Assembly (NCBI GenBank): GCA_046050105.1 | Contig: JBJOQE010000034.1 | Location: 1 to 9,075, forward strand | Length of the DNA: 9,075 bases | Reading direction: 5' to 3' | Source of the DNA: JAYQPD01 sp046050105 | Lineage (GTDB): Bacteria; Patescibacteriota; Minisyncoccia; Phycocordibacterales; UBA918 | In this document: positions 4,018 to 9,075 of the stretch, piece by piece | Layout of the letters: every line of letters starts with the position of its first letter | How positions within the stretch are numbered: the first letter of the stretch is position 1 | Position numbers and translations under genes: made by a program | Notes under the pieces: generated by a model | What the model was told of the DNA's origin: nothing | What the model saw: the letters and a program-made list of their open reading frames with translations, nothing else | Database searches by the model: none

Positions 4018-4317
4018 ATGCTCACGCTGTATACAAAGACTGGTTGCCCATACTGTGCCATGGTGCTGCATGAACTTGCAGAATTAGCACTGCCATTTGA
4101 TGAGAAAAATATCGCTGATGATGAGATAGCGGAAGAGCTCATCACCCGCGGTGGCAAGCGGCAAGTACCTTATCTGGTAGACGACAAAGACGGCACCGAA
4201 ATGTATGAATCTGCTGATATCGTCGAATACCTTGCCACAACCTACGGCACTGAAACTGCTGACACCACAGCCGTGAACACAGCGAACGTGTGTATTCCTA
4301 AGGAGTTGCATGGCTAG
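4018..4317 (+). CDS. Glutaredoxin
   Basis: A 99-aa thioredoxin-fold oxidoreductase that reduces disulfides or glutathione adducts in the cytoplasm. The N-terminus MLTLYTKTGCPYC places the CPYC active site at residues 10-13, the canonical glutaredoxin position. The cis-proline loop is RQVPYLVD and the C-terminal helix begins at YESADIVEYLATTYG, both typical. Residues 79-99 form an unusual Thr/Ala-rich tail. ATG 4018 is chosen because the family starts here and an extended -10 box lies at 3981-3989; the in-frame ATG at 3961 would be upstream of that promoter. The last 8 bases overlap the start of the DUF167 gene, whose RBS (AAGGAG) lies inside this gene, so the two are translationally coupled. 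Confidence 0.9.
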   Translation: MLTLYTKTGCPYCAMVLHELAELALPFDEKNIADDEIAEELITRGGKRQVPYLVDDKDGTEMYESADIVEYLATTYGTETADTTAVNTANVCIPKELHG

Positions 4318-4546
4318 CACCAAGGTTGCGCGGGTGGTGGTACACGTACGCGCCGACACCAGACGTGAGCGCGTCACCAAAGATGCGAAGGGCGAGTTTT
4401 ATATAGAGGTGCGAGAGGAAGCAGCTCGGAACGCCGCCAACCAACGTGCTCGTGAAATTATTGCAGACGCTCACGGCACAGAGGTAAAAAAGGTGAAGAT
4501 AGTCACGGGCCACCGTTCACCAAAAAAGATTATGAGTATAGGATAA
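4310..4546 (+). CDS. DUF167 / YggU family protein (UPF0235)
   Basis: A 78-aa protein covering the full DUF167 domain. Signature parts are the first strand VARVVVHVRADTRRERV (6-22), EFYIEVREEAARNAANQRA (29-47), which corresponds to the family 'P..GkAN..li' helix start, and VKIVTGHRSPKKI (62-74), matching 'v.i..G..s..K'. The function of the family is not established. AAGGAG (4300-4305) stands 4 bases before ATG 4310, inside the glutaredoxin reading frame. The gene ends in TAA TAG TGA, three consecutive in-frame stops, and HPF starts 12 bases after the first of them, so this is the middle gene of a three-gene unit. Confidence 0.85.
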   Translation: MASTKVARVVVHVRADTRRERVTKDAKGEFYIEVREEAARNAANQRAREIIADAHGTEVKKVKIVTGHRSPKKIMSIG

Positions 4547-4558
4547 TAGTGAAACCAC

Positions 4559-4921
4559 ATGCCAAAACTCAAATTGAAAGTAAGCGGAATTGAACGAACA
4601 CCAAAACTTGAAAAGCTTGTTGATATAAAGTTAGCACAGGTAGAGCGCCTCCTCCCTAAAGGAGTGGCGGACGCCACCTTTGAGGTGGAACTCGGCAAGG
4701 CAACCAAGCATCATAAAACGGGAAAAATATTTAGAGCTGAAACGAACATTTCATATCAAGGTACACTCCATCGCGCTGAGGGTGTAGCGGAAACCATCGA
4801 AAGCGCCATCGATATCATGAAAAACGAGCTCAAGGCTGAGCTGCGTAAAGGCCGCACAAAAAAGAAGGATGTGGCACGAGCAGGCAGCAGGACACTCAAG
4901 AAGATGGTGCGCGGTGGGTAG
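4559..4921 (+). CDS. hpf: Ribosome hibernation-promoting factor (short HPF/YfiA type)
   Basis: A 120-aa protein of the HPF/RaiA family, which binds the 30S decoding region and silences ribosomes in stationary phase or stress. It shows the expected beta-alpha-beta-beta-beta-alpha order: LKLKVSGIERTPKLEKLVDI (4-23), ATFEVELGKATKHHKTGK (39-56), IFRAETNISYQGTLHRAEG (57-75), then the helix TIESAIDIMKNELKAEL (79-95). The C-terminal tail (96-120) is strongly basic, suitable for rRNA contact. There is no long-form dimerisation domain. No Shine-Dalgarno sequence is visible before ATG 4559; GATAAT (4542-4547) might be a weak internal -10. A strong terminator follows at 4938. Confidence 0.9.
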   Translation: MPKLKLKVSGIERTPKLEKLVDIKLAQVERLLPKGVADATFEVELGKATKHHKTGKIFRAETNISYQGTLHRAEGVAETIESAIDIMKNELKAELRKGRTKKKDVARAGSRTLKKMVRGG

Positions 4922-4937
4922 TGCGCACTCGATGTAC

Positions 4938-4970
4938 AAAACGCCCGCGGCCATAGACCGCGGGCGTTTT
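4938..4970 (+). terminator. Strong terminator after hpf
   Basis: AAAACGCCCGCGG (4938-4950) pairs perfectly with CCGCGGGCGTTTT (4958-4970) around a 7-base loop, giving a GC-rich stem with a T run. Confidence 0.92.
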
Positions 4971-4995
4971 GCACTTTGACATTATGCATGACACC

Positions 4996-5036
4996 ACGCA
5001 CCTATTTTACGCTATAGCGTAAAATAGGTGCGTTTT
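4996..5036 (+). terminator. 38-bp perfect palindrome, terminator-like
   Basis: Bases 4996-5033 are perfectly self-complementary around the centre GCTATAGC, followed by a TTTTGTGT tail on the plus strand. It would form a 17-bp stem with a TATA loop. It lies 25 bases after a complete terminator, so it may be a second terminator or a protein-binding/cruciform site. The rest of the gap to 5187 holds only an 8-bp inverted repeat CTGCAACA...TGTTGCAG (about 5110-5157) and no gene I can support. Confidence 0.6.
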
Positions 5037-5187
5037 GTGTACGATAGCGCTCTCTAATCGAAGCATATTATTCAGATACGCAGTTTTGACTCAAATTCGA
5101 GGCGTTAAGCTGCAACAGTGTGAGACGTACAAAACTACGGTGAACATTGTTGCAGTGCAGACAACAAAGAAGATGAGTTAAAAATGC

Positions 5188-6063
5188 CTATCTGAGACCA
5201 CGAAGGAAATCAGGGTAGGTCATCTCTCCCTTACCCTCCGGCACCACTTTCGTCACATAGAGTGCGCCATCAACTCCAAGTTCTGCATCAAGCACTTTTA
5301 CGCGAAGGGGTTTGCCATTTTTCTCTACAAAGAAGTAGGCGGAAGGCCATCCCTCAAGTGCCTTAATACGGCGGAGGTTTTCATACGGGTTGCCGTCAAG
5401 CGTAATTTCGCCCATTGATTTCTCAATCTTCTTAGAATAGCTCGCTTGCGTATGGTCTTGCTCCTCGGGCACCAGGTCACCGGCAATATAGAGAGGGATA
5501 GCTTCAGCGAGGAGCTTGCCGCCTTCGGTTGCGAGGAGTTCCTCGAGCATGGTGGCGCCAACAGGCCACGGGTCTGGTTCAATGCGGGCCTGGGCGAGGA
5601 TGGGGCCATGATCCATCAAGGCATCAAGCTTGATGATCGACACCCCCACGGCATCTTTCTGGTCCGTCAAAATTGCCGAGCGCACCGGACTTGCTCCACG
5701 AAGCTTCGGCAGGAGTGATGGGTGTACATTAAGCACGCCATACTTTGGCATATCAAGCACCCACTGCGGCAATATCGTGCCGTATGAGGCAACAATGAAA
5801 AGATCCCATTCGCTGTTTTCTAAAATAGCGAGTTCAGGTGCATCCTTTGTGAGTGTGCGCGGAGTAATCACGTCTACACTGTGCTCAATAGCCCAGAGCT
5901 TCATTTCGGTTGGCACGACCGTGAGGTGGCGGCCACGCGCCTTGTCTTCTTGGGTAACAACTAGCAGAGGCGTCAGGCGTGCCGCATCAAGCTCCTGTAC
6001 CACACGCACAGCAAAATCAGGTGTGCCGAAAAACGCAATGCGCAGTGGTTCGTTTTTACTCAT
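5188..6063 (-). CDS. fmt: Methionyl-tRNA formyltransferase
   Basis: A 291-aa enzyme that formylates the amino group of Met on initiator tRNA using 10-formyltetrahydrofolate. The N-terminal Rossmann-type domain begins IAFFGTPDFAV (9-19). The catalytic triad is visible as N112 and H114 in LNVHPSLLPKLRGASP and D151 in LMDHGP. SLLPKLRG is the formyl-folate loop. The C-terminal tRNA-binding domain starts at ASYSKKIEKSMGEI (207-220). It is about 25 residues shorter than the E. coli enzyme, mostly at the C-terminus, but looks complete. GAGAAG three bases before ATG 6063 is a modest RBS. It follows def by 109 bases, a gap filled by a long hairpin. Together with Def it completes the formyl-Met cycle. 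Confidence 0.95.
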   Translation of the reverse strand: MSKNEPLRIAFFGTPDFAVRVVQELDAARLTPLLVVTQEDKARGRHLTVVPTEMKLWAIEHSVDVITPRTLTKDAPELAILENSEWDLFIVASYGTILPQWVLDMPKYGVLNVHPSLLPKLRGASPVRSAILTDQKDAVGVSIIKLDALMDHGPILAQARIEPDPWPVGATMLEELLATEGGKLLAEAIPLYIAGDLVPEEQDHTQASYSKKIEKSMGEITLDGNPYENLRRIKALEGWPSAYFFVEKNGKPLRVKVLDAELGVDGALYVTKVVPEGKGEMTYPDFLRGLR

Positions 6064-6093
6064 ATACTTCTCAATTTAATTTGAAAAACGGCT

Positions 6094-6165
6094 AAACACC
6101 CACACATATCGGTTTTGAAAGGCTGGGGGTAGGTCTGGGTTCAAAAACGATATGTGTGGGTGTTT
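6094..6165 (-). terminator. Long hairpin between def and fmt
   Basis: Eighteen perfect pairs (6094-6111 with 6148-6165), one G/A mismatch, then seven more pairs (6113-6119 with 6140-6146) close a 20-base loop that is G-rich on plus and C-rich on minus. On the minus strand a loose T run (GTTTAGCCGTTTTTC) follows, so it may terminate or attenuate readthrough from def into fmt. Confidence 0.55.
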
Positions 6166-6172
6166 GAAGATA

Positions 6173-6724
6173 CTATTTTGCATCTGTGCCAACGTCCACT
6201 TTTTTCTTAGCGGCCTTTTCCTCGTCCTTCACTACAATCTTTGTTGCACGATCCACAAACAGAGTGCCGTCTAAGTGGTCGCATTCATGCTGGAAAATCT
6301 GCGCAAGCAACCCGCCACCGCCGCGCTCGTATTGCACACCGTTCTCATCATAGGCGCGAATGGTAGCACGCTCTGAGCGCTCCACAGTACCGTATCTGTC
6401 GCGAACTGAAAGGCACCCTTCATGCATATTTCGCTTCCGCTTTGAGACTTTCACAATCTCTGGGTTTATTGCAACTAAGGTAGGGAGGATGCGGGTGCCA
6501 TCTTTATCGGGGGCAGTGTCTTCAACCAAAAATATGCGGAGCGGTACACCAATTTGCGGTGCTGCAATAGCCACTCCCGTGAAGCCCTCAGACTTATAAG
6601 AGAAAAGCGCTGCTCGCATATCCTTGAGGATTTTCTTGAGCTTCGGGGTACCAATGTCCTCCAAGGGTACGGGTTCCGCAATACCATGAAGGGCAGGGTG
6701 GTTTTCAGGGACGAGTGTAGCCAT
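6173..6724 (-). CDS. def: Peptide deformylase
   Basis: A 183-aa metalloenzyme that removes the formyl group from nascent proteins. All three family motifs are present: motif 1 GVAIAAPQ (50-57; the usual third-position Gly is Ala), motif 2 EGCLS (102-106, metal ligand C104), and motif 3 HECDH (146-150, two His ligands and the catalytic Glu). The C-terminal tail (165-183) is Lys/Asp-rich and charged. ATG 6724 is chosen: the frame is open farther upstream, but that extension runs through the terminator at 6756-6789 and the neighbouring gene. No clear RBS precedes it. It lies in the classical priA-def-fmt order, with a small secreted-protein gene inserted before it. Confidence 0.95.
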   Translation of the reverse strand: MATLVPENHPALHGIAEPVPLEDIGTPKLKKILKDMRAALFSYKSEGFTGVAIAAPQIGVPLRIFLVEDTAPDKDGTRILPTLVAINPEIVKVSKRKRNMHEGCLSVRDRYGTVERSERATIRAYDENGVQYERGGGGLLAQIFQHECDHLDGTLFVDRATKIVVKDEEKAAKKKVDVGTDAK

Positions 6725-6755
6725 ATAATTTGTGTAACTGTCTATTTGTACTATG

Positions 6756-6789
6756 AAAATAAAAAGACCGCCATCTAACGATGGCGGTC
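6756..6789 (-). terminator. Terminator of the small secreted-protein gene
   Basis: On the minus strand GACCGCCATC-GTTA-GATGGCGGTC is a perfect 10-bp stem followed by TTTTTATTTT. It separates the small gene from def, so def needs its own promoter or readthrough. Confidence 0.92.
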
Positions 6790-6794
6790 GAACT

Positions 6795-7127
6795 TCACTT
6801 TGAATCAAATGTTGCAATGCAATCTTCACTGATACTCCGGAGCATATATCTGACGCATGCATCTTCTTTACAAAGCGCAATACTATCACCAGGTGACAGA
6901 TCATAGGAACTTGAAGCTGCGCCATAGCCGATTTTGTAAAACTCAGTCACCGTGATGCGCGTCTGATGTTGCCTGCAGACAGAATAGAGCATTGTCCCGA
7001 AGCTACCCCAATTGTTATATTGGACTGTGACAATGTCTCTCCCGAGGGCAACTTTCTTCTCTTCGGCATGCACGATACCGGAGTTTGCGAGAAGTAGTGC
7101 AGATGCACCGCAAAGCAATTTAATCAT
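6795..7127 (-). CDS. Small secreted protein with four cysteines, unknown function
   Basis: A 110-aa protein with a clear Sec signal peptide: MIKLLCGASALLLANSGIVHA (hydrophobic core about 4-18, predicted cleavage after VHA at residue 21). The mature part of about 89 residues has four Cys (51, 86, 91, 103), suited to two disulfides, and no further membrane span. I recognise no family. ATG 7127 has a near-perfect RBS, GAAGGAGA, seven bases upstream; a longer frame to 7181 is rejected because it contains the promoter. The gene has its own strong sigma-70 promoter (7181-7153) and terminator (6789-6756), so it is an independent unit inserted between priA and def. Export and cysteines suggest a periplasmic or surface role, possibly in host contact (inference). 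Confidence 0.85.
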   Translation of the reverse strand: MIKLLCGASALLLANSGIVHAEEKKVALGRDIVTVQYNNWGSFGTMLYSVCRQHQTRITVTEFYKIGYGAASSSYDLSPGDSIALCKEDACVRYMLRSISEDCIATFDSK

Positions 7128-7152
7128 GTAAGTCTCCTTCCAATCTGCTTGG

Positions 7153-7181
7153 ATAATACAACTTAATATACTATATGTCAA
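7153..7181 (-). promoter_or_regulatory. Near-consensus sigma-70 promoter of the secreted-protein gene
   Basis: On the minus strand TTGACA (7181-7176), a spacer of exactly 17 bases, and TATTAT (7158-7153) match 11 of 12 consensus positions. The -35 box overlaps the stop codon of priA. Confidence 0.85.
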
Positions 7182-9058
7182 ACTATCCTTTCGGGGTTAA
7201 GTTCTACCTTAATCGTAGGCGGAAGGGTGCGAATAGCTGCCACCACCTGCTCGTGCGGCCACGACTCACGCGGGAAGCGCATAAGGCCGCGGCGCACAGC
7301 GTGAAGGCCGTCTGGCGAGGGAGAGCCGTAAAACATAATGCCGTACTGCGCAAAGAGCGCCTGGAGCATCGCCTCGGTGTGTGACACAGCATCTTTCGCT
7401 CCTTGAAACGAGAGGAGTACAAACATGGCATACGGTGGGTAGCTCCACGCACGGCGTGCATCTATTTCTTCATCATAAAACGTGCCAATTTCACCGCGCT
7501 TTGCAAGCTCGAGTACGCGCTCATCGGGGCGGTGGCGTGTTTGTGCCCACACGGGGCCTTCGGTGCATTCTCGAAGCGCCATAAGTGTTGCAAATACTTC
7601 TTCTTGCTGGCGCCACGATGGTGCAGCAAGAAGCGAATCCATACTCACAATACCTGATGCGTCGATGTGTTTATCAAGGTAGGGAAGTGCGAGCATCGTA
7701 CCAAGCATGACCTGACTATGAATGCCGTAGAACACTTCGGCAATTTTCTTTGCTTTAAGGTCAGTCGTTGCGGTGGTGTGGTCCATCACCGTTATCGCCA
7801 CGTCAGGAAGTGCTTTCTTGAGCTCGGTCTCTACCTGCTGGATGCCCACGCCGCGTTCACGAAGCCGCCACCCGCCGCACTGTGTGCACACGTCGCGCAT
7901 GCGTTCCCGGTACCCCGTGGCAGGAGAGACTAAGAATCGCTCTTCAACGCCATTCTTCATGGTGCGATGGAGTGACAATGGCGCACCAGTTTCGGGGTCG
8001 CGGAAGATATGACCACAGTCAGCACACGCCACAAGCGGTGAAAGCCCACGCCTCGCGGCAAGGAGAAACACACGCCCGCGTTTCTCCATTACGCTCTGAA
8101 TGCCTGACAACAGCTCGGGAGAAAAGAGACTAAAGGGGATGATGCCGTCGTGATCCTTCTTTTGATGAATCACCGTCAGTTTTCCAGGAAGATTAATTCG
8201 CTTAGGATGTTCTCCATGCTCCCCAAAGCGTCGTTCACGGAGCGCTTCCACATGTTCAGCAAAGGGGACCATATCGCCTAAAATGACGGCACGTTTATCG
8301 AGACGTGCATGGGTGAGGAGTGCGTGCATGTGGTCTAAAAAGGGCCGCACCATGGCGCGGTATCCGCGAGAGCGCGACGACTCAATGATCACTTGTCCTA
8401 AGTCTTTTCGTTCTATATAGGCAAAAGTGGGGGTGGTAATAATGAGCACCGGACGGTCATCATGCAAACGCTCCACACGCTCACCTCCCTTTTTTGACTT
8501 CACGTCGCCTGAAAGTACTACCACGCGGTCTTCAATGCCGTGTGAGAGTTCTCGCTCTGCGGCGCGTACACCGCGGCCAGTGGGAGCAACATAGAGCACT
8601 GAACTTCCACGCGCAAACGCCTCGCGCACAACGGTTTGGTACTCAGCCATACGTTCTGCGTGTGGCGCAACAAACAGTGAAATATGATGTGTGCGCTCCT
8701 TCTGCTCTCTCCCTGCATGTACCAGCATCAAGTGACGGCGCTTAGGCACGAGTGCAGTGAGCACGTCGATGGGGAGGAGGGCTCGTTCAAGGGCAACTGT
8801 GTCAACGAGTGCGAGAAATGTTTCTGAAAGCTTTCCCACAATGAGTTGTGGTGGTAGTTTGCGGAGTGTGAATGTCGCAGCGCGAAGCGCGGTCTTAAGC
8901 GACGAGACGGGCGCAATCGACATCACGACAGCATCGGTCTCTCGCGAACGGACGGGAATGGTAATAACGCCCCCTCGCGCATACGGCACACTCGAGAAGT
9001 AGGAAAGGGTGCCAACCTGCTGCCCCACATGAAGAGGAATGACCTCGATAACGTACAT
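7178..9058 (-). CDS. priA: PriA-like primosomal protein N', helicase motifs degenerate
   Basis: A 626-aa PriA homologue; PriA reloads the replicative helicase at stalled forks. Order matches the family: N-terminal DNA-binding domain (1-100), helicase lobe 1 (about 125-265), cysteine region (345-394), RGVGIQQVETEL (402-413, family GxGTExxEExL), LGTMLALPYLD (452-462, family LGTQMxxKGxDF), and C-terminal WSYPPYAMFVLLS (538-550). The ATPase motifs are lost: Walker A is APTGRG (158-163) instead of GxTGSGKT, and the DEEH box is replaced by IIESS (224-228). Only two CxxC pairs (345-348, 391-394) remain of the usual four, and no GRAGR motif is seen after FATLMALRE. At about 100 residues shorter than E. 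coli PriA, it probably acts as a structural loader rather than a helicase (inference). An extended -10 lies six bases before ATG 9058. Confidence 0.88.
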   Translation of the reverse strand: MYVIEVIPLHVGQQVGTLSYFSSVPYARGGVITIPVRSRETDAVVMSIAPVSSLKTALRAATFTLRKLPPQLIVGKLSETFLALVDTVALERALLPIDVLTALVPKRRHLMLVHAGREQKERTHHISLFVAPHAERMAEYQTVVREAFARGSSVLYVAPTGRGVRAAERELSHGIEDRVVVLSGDVKSKKGGERVERLHDDRPVLIITTPTFAYIERKDLGQVIIESSRSRGYRAMVRPFLDHMHALLTHARLDKRAVILGDMVPFAEHVEALRERRFGEHGEHPKRINLPGKLTVIHQKKDHDGIIPFSLFSPELLSGIQSVMEKRGRVFLLAARRGLSPLVACADCGHIFRDPETGAPLSLHRTMKNGVEERFLVSPATGYRERMRDVCTQCGGWRLRERGVGIQQVETELKKALPDVAITVMDHTTATTDLKAKKIAEVFYGIHSQVMLGTMLALPYLDKHIDASGIVSMDSLLAAPSWRQQEEVFATLMALRECTEGPVWAQTRHRPDERVLELAKRGEIGTFYDEEIDARRAWSYPPYAMFVLLSFQGAKDAVSHTEAMLQALFAQYGIMFYGSPSPDGLHAVRRGLMRFPRESWPHEQVVAAIRTLPPTIKVELNPERIV

Positions 9059-9064
9059 GCGTGT

Positions 9065-9073
9065 ATTCTACCA
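9065..9073 (-). promoter_or_regulatory. Extended -10 of priA (possible leaderless mRNA)
   Basis: On the minus strand TGG-TAGAAT (9073-9065) is followed by exactly six bases and ATG 9058. No RBS is present. The -35 region lies outside the window. Confidence 0.45.
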
Positions 9074-9075
9074 TG

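Noticed and set aside
5110..5157. 8-bp inverted repeat CTGCAACA...TGTTGCAG as fmt terminator
   Set aside because: The loop is about 30 bases and no T run follows on either strand, so termination is not supported.
6725..6925. N-terminal extension of def
   Set aside because: It overlaps the secreted-protein gene in antisense-free but wrong-frame DNA and crosses its terminator; the deformylase family begins near ATG 6724.
1..9075. CRISPR array, insertion sequence or transposase
   Set aside because: No regularly spaced repeats and no transposase, integrase or recombinase frame were found; the only mobile-like signals are the intron and the tRNA-derived repeats.

Overview
The window looks like chromosomal DNA of a host-dependent, reduced-genome bacterium, most likely of the Candidate Phyla Radiation / Patescibacteria (Parcubacteria-like). 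This is an inference from short compact genes, a divergent PriA, a group I intron in a tRNA gene, and promoters placed so close to start codons that several mRNAs may be leaderless. No phylogenetic marker was tested.

Left part (1-2160). The 5' part of an alternative-oxidase-like di-iron protein runs off the left edge on the minus strand. Divergent from it is a plus-strand series: a YdeI/OmpD-associated (OmdA) protein, a 157-aa protein of unknown function, a YCII-like protein, and a DUF1801 protein tightly coupled to it. The YCII gene is preceded by a 15-base uninterrupted match to the core of a Fur box.

Middle part (2161-3574). This is the strangest stretch. On the minus strand is a tRNA-Asn(GUU) gene split between anticodon bases 35 and 36 by a 251-nt group I intron without a homing endonuclease. 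To its left are two structured elements (about 2193-2298 and 2798-2929) built from inverted pieces of the same tRNA 3' end. They share layout, and one hairpin shows compensatory changes. They bracket an unrecognised 95-aa gene that has its own palindromic operator-like site, RBS and terminator. To the right of the tRNA is a collapsed acceptor-stem hairpin, placed in the predicted tRNA leader.

Plus-strand block (3575-4970). A zinc-ribbon protein with a terminator is followed by a possible 23-aa membrane peptide. Then comes a three-gene unit of glutaredoxin, DUF167/YggU protein and hibernation-promoting factor (HPF), ending in a strong terminator. A 38-bp perfect palindrome follows.

Right part (5188-9058, minus strand). 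The conserved bacterial cluster priA - def - fmt is present in transcription order. It is interrupted between priA and def by a small secreted four-cysteine protein with its own near-consensus sigma-70 promoter and terminator. A long hairpin separates def from fmt. Def and Fmt form the N-formylmethionine cycle of translation, and HPF and tRNA-Asn also serve translation. The PriA homologue appears to have lost its ATPase/helicase motifs.
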